From: an uncultured Alphaproteobacteria bacterium
Lineage (GTDB): Bacteria > Pseudomonadota > Alphaproteobacteria > UBA9655
DNA length: 64,000 bases
Direction: 5' to 3'
Assembly (NCBI GenBank): GCA_937967795.1
Contig: CALBSK010000010.1
Span: 1 to 64,000, forward strand
Shown: piece by piece, positions 47,097 through 57,109 of the stretch
Numbering within the stretch: position 1 is the first letter of the stretch
Layout of the letters: each line of letters opens with the position of its first letter
Notes under the pieces: generated by a model
Seen by the model: only the letters and a program-made list of their open reading frames with translations
What the model was told of the DNA's origin: nothing
Databases searched by the model: none
Program-made: the position numbers and the translations under genes

Positions 47097-48002
47097 ATGA
47101 AGATTCTTATGATGGCACGAAACCCCACTCTTTATTCCCACCAGCGCTTGGTGGAAGCTGCTGTTGCTCGAGGCCATACCATTGATGTTATTGATACTCT
47201 TCAGGTTTATATGAATATTGCGACTCATCATGCTCAAATTAAATACAAAGGCCAACCTCTTGAAGGATACGATGCAGTTATTCCTCGAATTGGGGCCTCA
47301 ATTACCATGTATGGTCTTGCCGTCTTAAGGCAACTTGAAACGATGGGGGTGTGGTCACTTAATGAATCTGTTGCTATTGGAAGATCTCGAGATAAGCTTC
47401 GGTCAATGCAAGTTTTAGCCCGTAAAGGAATTAACCTTCCTATAACTGCTTTTGCGCACTCTGCTAAGTATACAGATGATATGATGGAAATGGTCGGAGG
47501 AGCCCCCATTGTCATAAAACTTTTAGAAGGAACACAAGGGCTTGGCGTCGTTTTAGGAGAGACGCATACTTCAGCACGCAGCGTTATTGAAGCGTTCCGA
47601 AAAGTCAACGTCAATATTCTTCTTCAAGAATATATTAAAGAAGCTGCGGGCTCTGATATTCGGTGCCTAGTTGTAGGTGGTAAAGTTATTGCGTCTATGA
47701 AGCGCAAGGGCCCTCCGGGAGATTTTCGCTCAAATCTTCACCGAGGTGGAACCGCTTCAAAGGAAAAAATTACACCTGAAGAACGTTCCATAGCTGTGAG
47801 AAGTGCTGCTCTGATGGGACTTAATGTTTGCGGTGTGGATATGTTGCGCACCCATCATGGTCCCGTTGTTATGGAGGTGAATTCTTCCCCAGGGCTTGAA
47901 GGTATTGAAAAAGCAACAGGAGTGGATGTTGCTGCAAAAATTATAGAATACATTGAAATCCATGCAATAGCACCGAAGCCTAAAATAAAAGGAAAGGGAT
48001 AA
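47097..48002 (+). CDS. rimK: RimK-like ATP-grasp ligase (ribosomal S6 modification)
   Basis: This 301-residue ATP-grasp enzyme adds glutamates to the C-terminus of ribosomal protein S6. Marks: [21 protein letters not shown] at the N-terminus, [61 protein letters not shown] and the Mg-binding [14 protein letters not shown]. Length fits E. coli RimK (300 residues). It forms a unit with the retropepsin-like gene upstream. Confidence 0.93.
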   Translation: MKILMMARNPTLYSHQRLVEAAVARGHTIDVIDTLQVYMNIATHHAQIKYKGQPLEGYDAVIPRIGASITMYGLAVLRQLETMGVWSLNESVAIGRSRDKLRSMQVLARKGINLPITAFAHSAKYTDDMMEMVGGAPIVIKLLEGTQGLGVVLGETHTSARSVIEAFRKVNVNILLQEYIKEAAGSDIRCLVVGGKVIASMKRKGPPGDFRSNLHRGGTASKEKITPEERSIAVRSAALMGLNVCGVDMLRTHHGPVVMEVNSSPGLEGIEKATGVDVAAKIIEYIEIHAIAPKPKIKGKG

Positions 48003-48004
48003 AA

Positions 48005-48316
48005 ATGAAAATATTTTTCAAAAACATTCTTGTTTTTTTAATAGTCATTACAACCTACACAGAAACAAATGCAAATCAATATTGCGAATGTATTTCTTAT
48101 GCTACCTTTCCAACTCCCAATGGGGATTTACATTACGTCGCAAAATGTTATGTTAAGGGAAAAGAAAGAGAAGTTCTGGAATCCATACATGTTAAAGACG
48201 TTAAAACGGCTAAGGCAAAAACTGAATATTTAAAGAAACAATATAAAATTCCAACAGACGCGTGCGTTACTCTTCCCAATGGAGATGTTGTTTACTCGCC
48301 TCACTCCTCATTTTGA
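48005..48316 (+). CDS. Small secreted protein after rimK
   Basis: A 103-residue protein starting two bases after the rimK stop, with AAAGGGAT upstream. It has a signal peptide to about residue 23 (ending TNA) and a mature part with Cys at about 27, 29, 48 and 87. No family recognised. The tight spacing implies co-transcription with rimK. Confidence 0.6.
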   Translation: MKIFFKNILVFLIVITTYTETNANQYCECISYATFPTPNGDLHYVAKCYVKGKEREVLESIHVKDVKTAKAKTEYLKKQYKIPTDACVTLPNGDVVYSPHSSF

Positions 48317-48337
48317 TCACTAATAGGCTCTGAGAAA

Positions 48338-49852
48338 ATGCAAAAAAAGAAAAAATCTCATGAATTAAATCAAGGATACGGAAATGTTAAAAACCTTTTT
48401 GAATTTTCGGATGCTGAGCCCGCTGTGGCTCGTATTACTGAGATATATGATAAAAATGTTTCCCTTATTCGCAATTCATTTCTTGAAATTGCCCAAGCGA
48501 AGAAATTTCCCAAAAACTTTCCAAAGCTTGAAAATGCAACTTACCCTTTTGTTGGGATTAAAGTTACAAATCGTAATTTAAATGTAGATCACCGGATTGC
48601 TTTTGGTGCGGCTTTGGAAGCTGGAACATATGGAACAACCTTAACCCGACCTGACATTTTTGATTCATATTATAAAAAACAGATTGAACTTCTCATTAAC
48701 CACCATCAAACATCCGTTGTTGTAGGAGAGAGTGACTGGCCCATTCCCCTCCCCTTCGTTGACGAATGGGATCCATCAAATTTTCCTCCTGAGCAAATTT
48801 GGCAAAGCCCTCTCGAGTTTGCTCTTCCTAATCTAAGCGTTGTTGATGATGGTATTGTGAATGGAACGTATAGAACCCGGAAAGGGCATCCCCATCCTCT
48901 TGCTCTTTTCACAGCTGAACGCGTAGATTTTTCTTTAGGACGATTGCATCACTATTGTGGAACATCCGCCAAACACTTTCAAAGCTTTATTTTACTCACA
49001 AACTATCAAAGGTATATAGAAGAATTCCTTTCTTATTCTCATCGTTGCCTGAAAGAAAGTGACGAATATTTAGCCCTTGTAGAACCGGGAGACTATATCA
49101 CACCTAATCCCCGTTTCAAAACGGAAGAAATTGAAGGCCACAAACTCTCCCTCCTTCCTCAAATGCCTGCTTATCATTTAAAAAAGAAAGACAATCGCGG
49201 GATTACCTTTATTAATATTGGTGTAGGCCCTACAAACGCAAAGACAATCACAGATCATTTAGCCGTTTTGCGTCCTCATTGTTGGCTTATGTTGGGCCAC
49301 TGCGCAGGCCTTAGAAGAAGCCAACGGCTCGGAGATTATGTCCTGGCGCACGCTTACGTTCGAGAAGATCATGTATTAGATGATGATCTTCCCGCAGGCG
49401 TTCCCGTCCCTCCTATCGCGGAAGTCCAAGTGGCTCTTTATCAAGCAGTTGCTAATATAACAGGAGAAAAAGGACCTAATTTAAAAGAACGAATGCGCAC
49501 AGGAACGGTTGTTACGACTGATAACAGAAATTGGGAACTTCGCTCCCAAAAAATGACCGAGCGTTTCCGGCAAAGTCGGGCCATTGCGCTTGATATGGAA
49601 GCCGCGACGATCGCTGCCAATGGATTTCGAATGCGCGTTCCTTACGGAACACTTCTTTGTGTTTCAGACAAGCCTATTCATGGCGAACTGAAACTTCGCG
49701 GAATGGCTCATGACTTTTATAAAAGAAGTGTTTCTCAACATCTCCATATTGGAATTGAAACAATGCGGATTCTGGAAAACGAATTGAACAAAGGCGATAT
49801 TCTTATTCATTCTCGCAAACTGCGCAGTTTTGATGAGCCCCCTTTTCGGTAA
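48338..49852 (+). CDS. amn: AMP nucleosidase
   Basis: A 504-residue enzyme that hydrolyses AMP to adenine and ribose 5-phosphate. The N-terminal regulatory domain includes YPFVGIKVTNRNLNVDHRIAFGA and SFGR-like stretches; the C-terminal nucleoside phosphorylase domain includes FINIGVGPTNAKTITDHLAVLRP, HCAGLRRSQRLGDYVLA and LDMEAATIAANGFRM with SDKPIHGELK. Size fits Amn (about 480-505). It is convergent with the downstream transporter. Confidence 0.95.
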   Translation: MQKKKKSHELNQGYGNVKNLFEFSDAEPAVARITEIYDKNVSLIRNSFLEIAQAKKFPKNFPKLENATYPFVGIKVTNRNLNVDHRIAFGAALEAGTYGTTLTRPDIFDSYYKKQIELLINHHQTSVVVGESDWPIPLPFVDEWDPSNFPPEQIWQSPLEFALPNLSVVDDGIVNGTYRTRKGHPHPLALFTAERVDFSLGRLHHYCGTSAKHFQSFILLTNYQRYIEEFLSYSHRCLKESDEYLALVEPGDYITPNPRFKTEEIEGHKLSLLPQMPAYHLKKKDNRGITFINIGVGPTNAKTITDHLAVLRPHCWLMLGHCAGLRRSQRLGDYVLAHAYVREDHVLDDDLPAGVPVPPIAEVQVALYQAVANITGEKGPNLKERMRTGTVVTTDNRNWELRSQKMTERFRQSRAIALDMEAATIAANGFRMRVPYGTLLCVSDKPIHGELKLRGMAHDFYKRSVSQHLHIGIETMRILENELNKGDILIHSRKLRSFDEPPFR

Positions 49853-49861
49853 GACCTAACG

Positions 49862-50779
49862 TTACGCTGCTTTTTTTAAGACGGGAAGTTCTTCATTTAT
49901 AATTTTCTTTTCTTTCTTTCGCGTTAATATGATGATATTTCCCATAAGTATCAATCCAACCCCTATAAAAATATGAGGCTCCCACGTAAAATCTTCAAAC
50001 AAAGTTGAAAATCCTAACGCCACCACAGGCACCATGACAAGAGCATAAGCTGCTCTGCTCGGTCCTATACGTCCTAAAAGGGTAAGATAGCACCCAAAGG
50101 CAATAATCGACCCCAAAATGGAAAGATACAGAAGAGAAATCACATAAGAATAGGAAAAATCAAATTCAATGGGGATTCCTTTGACCTCGATCATCCCCAA
50201 CATCCAGAGAGCCCCATAGCCCATCGCATAGGCATTGCTTTCTGTCACAGGAATATTTTGTTTTTGATTCCTTGCCGAAATAATGTTTCCGTAAGAAGCT
50301 AAAATTCCTCCTAAAAGGCTCAAAAGAACACCGATCAGGCTTTCATTCGTAAGATCCAAGGTAGAAAGAGAAGGCCAAAAAATTATCACTATTCCGCTCA
50401 TGCCCGTGATCGCACCTCCTACAATAGGAAATGTTAAAGGAGTTCGATAAAAAATGGCTGAATTAATAATGTTAAAGACAAGAACCATCGAAAACCCAAT
50501 GGCATTCAGTCCACTAGAGATATAGGGCGTCGCCGCATAAGAAGCCATATAGTTCATTGAAAATAAAAAGAATCCCTGAGCCATAAAGAAAAGATGTGTC
50601 TTCCAGGAAAATTTGAGAGAATGCCTTTTAAAAAAACACCACCCGAAAATAAGAAATGAGGCCAGTCCAAAACGATAGAAAATAGAAAGGTCAATGGGTA
50701 CAACGCCAATTTGATAGGTAATAGCAAACCATGTTGAACCCCAAACGCCTACCGTCAAAATATATAACAAAATATTCAT
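49862..50779 (-). CDS. DMT-superfamily transporter (EamA)
   Basis: A 305-residue inner-membrane protein with about ten helices in two EamA repeats: the opening VGVWGSTWFAITYQIG and RFGLASFLIFGW, and the second half with SLLGGILASYGNIISARN and a terminal LILMGNIIIL helix followed by a charged tail. Substrate unknown; the family exports amino acids or other small metabolites. It is separate from the other DMT gene at 7964-8890 and not notably similar to it beyond the fold. Confidence 0.88.
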   Translation of the reverse strand: MNILLYILTVGVWGSTWFAITYQIGVVPIDLSIFYRFGLASFLIFGWCFFKRHSLKFSWKTHLFFMAQGFFLFSMNYMASYAATPYISSGLNAIGFSMVLVFNIINSAIFYRTPLTFPIVGGAITGMSGIVIIFWPSLSTLDLTNESLIGVLLSLLGGILASYGNIISARNQKQNIPVTESNAYAMGYGALWMLGMIEVKGIPIEFDFSYSYVISLLYLSILGSIIAFGCYLTLLGRIGPSRAAYALVMVPVVALGFSTLFEDFTWEPHIFIGVGLILMGNIIILTRKKEKKIINEELPVLKKAA

Positions 50780-50954
50780 GAAGTGTCACTCACACTTGAT
50801 TATCTTTTATATAGGGAAAAGAACACTTGAGATCAACAAATTCTTGTGGAATTTTTATTGAAAACAAGATAAGAGAGGGATACATCTTAAAAAAGTTATT
50901 GTTTTCTATGGTTCATTAAATAATGAGAATGATGTTAATAAAAGGAGTAATTCG

Positions 50955-52883
50955 ATGATATCTAAAAAAGGAAAAGTATTTGTATTATTAATGACACTTT
51001 TAGGAGGCGTATCCTCTCCCCTTTGGTCAATGGAGAAAGAAAACGAAGAAAAAGATCGTTCTCTTATTCCATTCTTAAGTCCGATTGCTTCTTCACCTCG
51101 TGATCCCCAAGCTATGCCTTTGGGGTTTCCTGAAACGGGGATCCCTCAAACTTATAAAACAAGTCCTGTATCTGTAAAAGCCATGACCGCCTTAAAAAAG
51201 ATGTTATTTGAAAACCCTGAGCCGGCATTTATAAAAGATCTTGAAAAAGATGGAATAGATTACTCAACCTTCGTCCCCTTACTCACGGACTTTATTGATA
51301 AACTCAATACAAAAACGAAAAACTCTATTTTTGATTCTCAACTCCTTATACAAAATCCCTCATTAAACTTTTCTATGTCTCTTTCTTCTAAGAATATGTT
51401 TGCGCTTTTTGTAGCCATGTTTGAGCACATGTGGCGTTTCAAGGGAATTAATACTCAACTAAATCAGAAGGATTCCTTACTCAGCTCGATGGTTGGAATT
51501 CCCTTTGTTGATTATCCAAAAGCATGGAACGAGGCTAAGAAACATGAAAAAGACACTTTTAAAGCTTTTCAAAATCTTAGCAATATTTTCTTTTCTTACT
51601 ATCAACACCAACACCTGGAACAACTCTTGCCCAGTGTTGGGTTTTTAAAAGATGTCAATTTTATGGAACTTTTTTACGTCGGTTTCGTTCGTAATCAGGA
51701 GGGTTTTATCCCTGTGACATTCAGTTTATCTCCCTGGAATAATATTCTTATCCCTTACGGAGATAAGATTTTTGCAACATTAGGTCAGAGAGCACTTATT
51801 ATAAACGATACCAAAGAGCTTTTAAAAGAATCGGGAATTTTCCTTAAGCAGCTTAATAATGATTCAGTTGAAATGACCTTTTTCTATGGAGAAAAATCAA
51901 GCTTTCCTTTTGTAATGGGGAAGACGGCCCTTATCCCGTCGTTTGAAAATCCAGAGGTGATGGAGAGGTTATTAAACAATCTGGATAATTTAGAAGGTCT
52001 ATCTTTTTTTCTTAAAAACTCTTCTCTTTCTTGGGTGATCCTCAATCTTATTAAGAGCTGTCAGTTTAATGAGAAAAAGGATAAAGACTTTATAGCGCTT
52101 CCCACAACGGATGAAGACAGGACTTATCTAGACATCCTCCTGCTCGAAGATCTTATAGAAAATCTAAATTCGGAAGCACCGGACCCTGCTAAAGTTAAAG
52201 CCTTAGAGTGGATCTTAGAAAAAGAAGAGGTCGAAACTGACGGAAAAGATAGGACCTCCGATGCCAAAATTTTACAAGCCAACATTACGGAAAAGCTTCA
52301 GACTCAGACAGAGCAAAAACTTCTTTCTCAAGCGGAAACTAAGGCTGTGGAGGAAAAAAAATCAGACAAGCAACCTCATCATGGAAGGAGGGGAAAAGAG
52401 AAGAAGAATAAATGGAAAGTAAAAACAAAACCTAAATTGCCTCCTGTTAAAGAAAAAGTGGAAAAAAAAGAAGATCCCATCCTTTCCGGTCCAGATCAAC
52501 AAGCAATAGAAGCAATAAAAAAACAAGCCCACGATTATCTTCAAGCCAACAAGGAGACAGCTCGCTCTCGTTATCAACACCTGCTTGCGCTTATCAACGC
52601 AGGTATAAAAGAGACCTTTGCAGGGCAAGAATCCCTGCTTTCCGAAATAATCGATGGAGATACTCTTAATACCGTAGGTTCTCATCAAAATTTCCATTTT
52701 GAGGGAGATGGGATGACGCTGATCCCCAAACATAGAAAAAAGAAGGATCGAAAAATCCCTGCATCGCAGGTTAATAGTTTAATGGGTAAGTTCTTAAATA
52801 AAATTGTAGGGTCTGCAGAAAAGCGTTTAAAAGAAAAGAGTCTTAAGGAATCTCTTAAGGAAAATAAAAAAAGTGAGGATTAA
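50955..52883 (+). CDS. Secreted protein with HicA-like C-terminus
   Basis: A 642-residue protein with AAAGGAG upstream and a signal peptide of about 25 residues ending LWS-ME. Residues 30-470 are helical, with no known domain; a basic linker with KRR-GKEKKNK-like charge follows. Residues 545-620 resemble a HicA toxin fold: an amphipathic helix, then the motif GSHQNFHF at 575-582 with His577 in the place of the HicA catalytic His, TLIPKHR, and a final helix SLMGKFLNKI. HicA toxins cleave mRNA. Fusion to an exported protein is unusual and suggests an effector. The match is by motif only. Confidence 0.6.
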   Translation: MISKKGKVFVLLMTLLGGVSSPLWSMEKENEEKDRSLIPFLSPIASSPRDPQAMPLGFPETGIPQTYKTSPVSVKAMTALKKMLFENPEPAFIKDLEKDGIDYSTFVPLLTDFIDKLNTKTKNSIFDSQLLIQNPSLNFSMSLSSKNMFALFVAMFEHMWRFKGINTQLNQKDSLLSSMVGIPFVDYPKAWNEAKKHEKDTFKAFQNLSNIFFSYYQHQHLEQLLPSVGFLKDVNFMELFYVGFVRNQEGFIPVTFSLSPWNNILIPYGDKIFATLGQRALIINDTKELLKESGIFLKQLNNDSVEMTFFYGEKSSFPFVMGKTALIPSFENPEVMERLLNNLDNLEGLSFFLKNSSLSWVILNLIKSCQFNEKKDKDFIALPTTDEDRTYLDILLLEDLIENLNSEAPDPAKVKALEWILEKEEVETDGKDRTSDAKILQANITEKLQTQTEQKLLSQAETKAVEEKKSDKQPHHGRRGKEKKNKWKVKTKPKLPPVKEKVEKKEDPILSGPDQQAIEAIKKQAHDYLQANKETARSRYQHLLALINAGIKETFAGQESLLSEIIDGDTLNTVGSHQNFHFEGDGMTLIPKHRKKKDRKIPASQVNSLMGKFLNKIVGSAEKRLKEKSLKESLKENKKSED

Positions 52884-52949
52884 AAGAACTATACCCTTAT
52901 GATCTTGTATGGAGAGAGAGTAAACAGTTACATAAAAGGGTACTATCCG

Positions 52950-53040
52950 GTCTGTTTCATATTTCAGCGTTTCATCCCCTGTCTATGAACGCTGAAACAA
53001 ACACGGTATCTCCATCCCCGCGAAAGAGGGAATGACGATC
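52950..53040. repeat. Palindromic intergenic repeat
   Basis: TTTCAGCGTT (52962-52971) pairs with AACGCTGAAA (52988-52997), and the flanks extend the stem imperfectly. It is followed by ATCCCCGCGAAAGAGGGAATGACG at about 53013-53037, a sequence of the kind often dispersed in these genomes and related in form to the GAAA-loop hairpins at 3492 and 13495. Confidence 0.55.
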
Positions 53041-53078
53041 GAACCAGAATACTCAGAAAAATGTTCAAGCTCCATTGA

Positions 53079-53948
53079 TCAAGGCAAGAGGCTAATTTCC
53101 TGAATGGAAAGGCCCGTCACCATCGCAATGGTTTCGCTGTCTATTTTTTTCGCAAGCATGTTTTTAGCAATCTCAATTTTTTCTTCTTTTCTGCCTTTTT
53201 CTATTCCTTTTTCTATTCCTCGCGTAAACGCACCTTCCAAAACAGCTTTATCCGCCCACTGCTTCATATCAATACCATCGTAATTGAGAAGCTCTTCCGG
53301 TGACCAAGAATAGCGATCCAGTTCCTCATAAGCACGTTTAATAATAAGGTCGCTGCCAATGATGACGTTCAAATCTTCTTCTCTTGTTTCGGGGGCATGC
53401 TTAAAAAAATACGCCCACTTTTCCGTCATGGTCATAAGGTGATCTTTGGCTTTATCGAACTTACACAACTCTAAAAAGGAAAAAGAAAAATCTTTGAGAT
53501 GACGCTCATAGGTTTCACTATCCATGATATGGTGATGTGAAAGATAACTCTTATTATCTGGGAAAAGAGGATAATTCGTAATCGCAAGAAAGGTCACTTG
53601 CTTCAGGTCTCTATACGTCGTTCCTTTGTTCCGTTGTTGAATATAGGTTTTTGCAGCATAGTATTGGGCGCGCTTTTCAAAGCCAGGTTCATGCGCGACC
53701 TGCATTTCCACAATAAACTTATTTCCTTCACTATCTTGGCAAAGGATATCCACAATACTCACCCGTTGAGCGGCCACTTCCGGGTCTTGAGCTGTTTTAA
53801 GGAACGTAACGTCTTCAATAGGGTTGGTTGTGCGCGCAAAAATATCATTCAGAAAATGAATCAGAATATCTTTGTTTTTTTCAGAACCAAAGATTCGCTT
53901 AAAAGCCAAGTCGTTTTTGGGATCTAAAAACTTCGTTAGCATACTCAA
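53079..53948 (-). CDS. Rpn-family nuclease/transposase-like protein
   Basis: A 289-residue protein of the PD-(D/E)XK family (PF12784, Rpn recombination-promoting nucleases). Marks: LDPKNDLAFKRIFGSEKNK at the start, IVDILCQDSEGNKFIVEMQV with the nuclease Asp and Glu-x-Gln, YYAAKTYIQQ, and a C-terminal GI-EKG-repeat helix followed by LSIQEISLLP. Related proteins promote recombination or transposition in trans. It starts 91 bases upstream of rpmG's stop on the same strand, but is a separate gene. Confidence 0.88.
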   Translation of the reverse strand: MSMLTKFLDPKNDLAFKRIFGSEKNKDILIHFLNDIFARTTNPIEDVTFLKTAQDPEVAAQRVSIVDILCQDSEGNKFIVEMQVAHEPGFEKRAQYYAAKTYIQQRNKGTTYRDLKQVTFLAITNYPLFPDNKSYLSHHHIMDSETYERHLKDFSFSFLELCKFDKAKDHLMTMTEKWAYFFKHAPETREEDLNVIIGSDLIIKRAYEELDRYSWSPEELLNYDGIDMKQWADKAVLEGAFTRGIEKGIEKGRKEEKIEIAKNMLAKKIDSETIAMVTGLSIQEISLLP

Positions 53949-54039
53949 ACAAGCCTTCTTGCAAATGATACCTTAATATCACATGTTTTCTTTGTATTTA
54001 CAAGGACTCCATTAATATGAATACCGAGAGAAAAGCCGC

Positions 54040-54207
54040 TTATTTTATCTTTGTTTCTTTAAATTCAACGTGCTTACGGACCTTTGGGTCGTATTTGCGC
54101 ATAACCAGTTTCTCAGTGAGCTTCCGCGGGTTTTTTTTCTTAACATAAAAAAAACCTGTGCCAGCGCTACTTTCCATTTTAATCGTAATTGTATTTTGCT
54201 TTGCCAT
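54040..54207 (-). CDS. rpmG: 50S ribosomal protein L33
   Basis: A 55-residue protein: [21 protein letters not shown], then [20 protein letters not shown] and [13 protein letters not shown]. This is the L33 pattern over the full length, of the type lacking the Cys pairs. It is a single short gene upstream of the Rpn-like gene and divergent from acpP. Confidence 0.95.
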   Translation of the reverse strand: MAKQNTITIKMESSAGTGFFYVKKKNPRKLTEKLVMRKYDPKVRKHVEFKETKIK

Positions 54208-54323
54208 TGCTTTAACTCACCCTTAAAAAATTGAGCTTAGAATACCCTTTTTGCCATAACTGTCAAGACTTAACATAGAAAATCGGACATTAAAAAACGG
54301 TGTTTACATATTTTTTTACACTC

Positions 54324-54352
54324 TTGGCTAGCCAAATAGAAAAGAGTATGAT
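54324..54352 (+). promoter_or_regulatory. Candidate promoter of acpP
   Basis: TTGGCT (54324-54329) and TATGAT (54347-54352) are spaced by 17 bases, about 80 bases upstream of acpP. Both hexamers are close to consensus. Confidence 0.45.
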
Positions 54353-54431
54353 AGCAACCCATAGTTAGAGAGTAGGTAAAGATGTTTTTACCTATATGGA
54401 ATTATCAACAACGTAAGGAAGAGAAGTTAAG

Positions 54432-54671
54432 ATGAGTGACGTTGCTGCACGTGTAAAGAAAATTGTCGTTGATCACTTAGGCGTTGATGAAGATAAAGTC
54501 GTAGAGAGCGCAAGCTTTGTTGACGACCTAGGCGCAGATAGTTTAGATACGGTTGAATTGGTTATGGCTTTTGAAGAGGAATTTGGATGCGAAATCCCTG
54601 ACGAAGCAGCAGAAAAAATTCTAACCGTAAAAGATGCTATTGGTTACGTTCAAGACCGCGCATCGAAATAA
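54432..54671 (+). CDS. acpP: Acyl carrier protein
   Basis: A 79-residue ACP that carries the growing fatty acid on a phosphopantetheine arm. The attachment Ser is in [20 protein letters not shown] near residue 37. It is acidic throughout and preceded by AAGGAAGAG. It is followed 21 bases later by fabF. Confidence 0.97.
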   Translation: MSDVAARVKKIVVDHLGVDEDKVVESASFVDDLGADSLDTVELVMAFEEEFGCEIPDEAAEKILTVKDAIGYVQDRASK

Positions 54672-54692
54672 ATTAATTATAGGGTCATATCT

Positions 54693-55952
54693 ATGCGTCG
54701 TGTTGTCGTCACTGGTTTAGGTCTCGTCACCCCTTTAGGAAATGGAGTTCACTCCACCTGGGAGCGGTTAACGCGCGGTGAATCAGGAATTCGGCGTATA
54801 GATACCTTTAATACAGAAGCTTTAAATTCAAAAATTGCAGGTCAAGTTCCCCAAGGAACAGAGGCCGGCCAATTTAATGCTGATGATTATCTCTCGCCCA
54901 AAGAGCAACGAAAAGTGGATGATTTTATTGTCTATGGAATTGCTGCAGCTGAAGAAGCGTTAAAAGATTCAGGATGGGTTGCAGAAACTGAAGAACAGAA
55001 AGAAATGACAGGCGTCATGATTGGTTCTGGCGTCGGTGGTCTTCCTAAGATTTATGAGGCCTCCATAACCTTAAAACAAGAAGGGGCGCGAAAAATAAGC
55101 CCTTTCTTTATCCCCTCATGCCTCATTAATCTCGTTTCTGGGCAAGTTTCCATTCGTCATGGTTTCAAGGGTCCTAATCATGCGGTGGTCACGGCCTGCG
55201 CCACAGGGGCTCATGCCATTGGAGATGCAGCCCGTCTCATTCAATGGGGAGATGCAAATGTCATGATTGCAGGCGGAGCTGAGGCGTCTGTCTGTGAAAT
55301 TGGCGTTGCAGGATTTGCGGCTTTAAGAGCTCTTTCCACAAACTTTAATGATACTCCCTCAAAAGCTTCTCGCCCTTGGGATCAAGATCGGGATGGTTTC
55401 GTCATGGGAGAAGGAGCCGGCATTGTTGTCTTAGAAGAATTTGAGCATGCCAAAAAGCGTGGAGCAAAAATCTACGCTGAAATTTTAGGGTATGGCCTTG
55501 CAGGTGATGCTCATCATATTACCGCTCCTGCGGAAGACGGGGGTGGGGGCTATCGTGCCATGCGGGGAGCTTTGCGCCACGCCAAATTGAATCCAGAGGA
55601 TATTGGCTACATTAACGCCCATGGAACCTCAACCCCTCCTGGGGACTTGATTGAATTAAACGCCGTTAAACGTCTCTTTGATCAAAACATGTCTCACATC
55701 AGTATGTCTTCGACAAAGTCTGCGATTGGTCATTTGCTGGGAGCAGCAGGTGGTGTAGAAGCTATTTTCTCGATTCTTGCTTTAAAAAGTGGAATCTTAC
55801 CTCCTACCTTAAATTTAGACACTCCTTCCGAAGGATGTACAGATATTGACCTTATTCCTCATAAGGCAAAAGAGAAAAAGGTCCGCTATGTTATGTCTAA
55901 CTCCTTTGGTTTTGGCGGAACGAATGCATCCTTGGTTATGGGCGAAGTTTAA
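54693..55952 (+). CDS. fabF: 3-oxoacyl-ACP synthase II
   Basis: A 419-residue condensing enzyme of fatty acid elongation. The Cys-His-His active site is visible: Cys in VTACATGAHAIGD near residue 170, His in INAHGTSTPPGD, and His in KSAIGHLLGAAGG. The opening RRVVVTGLGLVTPLGNG is typical. It forms an operon with acpP upstream and probably mltG downstream. Confidence 0.96.
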   Translation: MRRVVVTGLGLVTPLGNGVHSTWERLTRGESGIRRIDTFNTEALNSKIAGQVPQGTEAGQFNADDYLSPKEQRKVDDFIVYGIAAAEEALKDSGWVAETEEQKEMTGVMIGSGVGGLPKIYEASITLKQEGARKISPFFIPSCLINLVSGQVSIRHGFKGPNHAVVTACATGAHAIGDAARLIQWGDANVMIAGGAEASVCEIGVAGFAALRALSTNFNDTPSKASRPWDQDRDGFVMGEGAGIVVLEEFEHAKKRGAKIYAEILGYGLAGDAHHITAPAEDGGGGYRAMRGALRHAKLNPEDIGYINAHGTSTPPGDLIELNAVKRLFDQNMSHISMSSTKSAIGHLLGAAGGVEAIFSILALKSGILPPTLNLDTPSEGCTDIDLIPHKAKEKKVRYVMSNSFGFGGTNASLVMGEV

Positions 55953-56009
55953 TCCATTATAGCGAACGTTATTCTTGCGAAATCAAGAAAGAAAAATTAC
56001 GTTCTTCCT

Positions 56010-56993
56010 ATGAGAAAAATGCTTATTTATACTTTTTGGGGGATTCTCGGGAGTTTTCTCACTCTTGCAATAGCCATTACCTACTGGTTCCAGCATCCTC
56101 AAAAAAATGAGGGCACCATTGTGCTCATTGAAAAAGGGGTTTCTCTTTCTCAAATTTCCTCTCTTCTTCATCAACAAAAGGTTTTGGATTTTCCGTTTCT
56201 CTTTAAAGGAATTCTCTACGGAGTAGGCGGCTGGCGTCAACTTAAAGCGGGAGAATATCTCATCCCCCCAAAGGTAACGCCTGCTCAACTTATTCACATC
56301 TTAAAGTCGGGAGAAGTTATTCTTCATTCCATAACTCTTATCGAAGGCGAAACGAGTTATCAGCTTACTCAGAAACTTTTAGAAGACTCTCGCTTTCAAG
56401 GTTCATGTAAAATCCCCCTTGAAGGCAGCCTTCTTCCTGAGACCTATTCTTTTCCTCGGAATACGGAACGTCAAAAAATTATTAACCGCATGCAAAAAGC
56501 AATGGAAAAAGCCCTTGCTGAGGTTTGGGCCGAACGTCCCTCAGACTTTCCTCTCCAATCTCCCCACGAACTTCTGATCTTAGCGTCCATTGTGGAAAAA
56601 GAAACGGCACTCTTACAAGAAAAACCTTTTGTCGCCGCTGTGTTTTTAAATCGCCTCAAGAAAAGCATGCCCCTTCAAGCGGATCCGACTGTTATTTATG
56701 GCCTCACCTGTGGAAAGGGCTCTTTAGAGCGAGGGCTCACGCGGCAAGATCTATGCTTCAAGAATTCCTATAATACATACCTCAACCCTGGTCTGCCCCC
56801 CTCCCCCATTGCAAATCCTAGTCTTGATTCTTTAAAAGCGGTTATTCACCCTGCAAATGTTCCGTATCTCTATTTCGTCGCTGATGGCTCAGGAGGGCAT
56901 GTGTTTTCTATCATCCTTGAAGAACATCAAAAAAATCATGCCTTGTGGCGGAAAATACGAAAGAAAGGAGAGACTGCCGTTAAACAAAAGTAA
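56010..56993 (+). CDS. mltG: Endolytic murein transglycosylase MltG
   Basis: A 327-residue inner-membrane lytic transglycosylase (YceG family) that ends glycan strands. One N-terminal TM helix (about 7-25) is followed by a LysM-like subdomain and the YceG domain with catalytic Glu in LASIVEKETA, QADPTVIYGL, and SYNTYLNPGLPPSPIANP. It lies 58 bases after fabF, an arrangement common among alphaproteobacteria. Confidence 0.93.
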   Translation: MRKMLIYTFWGILGSFLTLAIAITYWFQHPQKNEGTIVLIEKGVSLSQISSLLHQQKVLDFPFLFKGILYGVGGWRQLKAGEYLIPPKVTPAQLIHILKSGEVILHSITLIEGETSYQLTQKLLEDSRFQGSCKIPLEGSLLPETYSFPRNTERQKIINRMQKAMEKALAEVWAERPSDFPLQSPHELLILASIVEKETALLQEKPFVAAVFLNRLKKSMPLQADPTVIYGLTCGKGSLERGLTRQDLCFKNSYNTYLNPGLPPSPIANPSLDSLKAVIHPANVPYLYFVADGSGGHVFSIILEEHQKNHALWRKIRKKGETAVKQK

Positions 56994-57109
56994 AGGGTAT
57001 GACGTTATCGGTGAGGACAAAAGAAAAGTACTCAAAACTTTCTACATTATTTACGCACTAAGTTTCCTGATGATAATTATAGATCTTTATAAAAAGAGCA
57101 TTATCTTCT

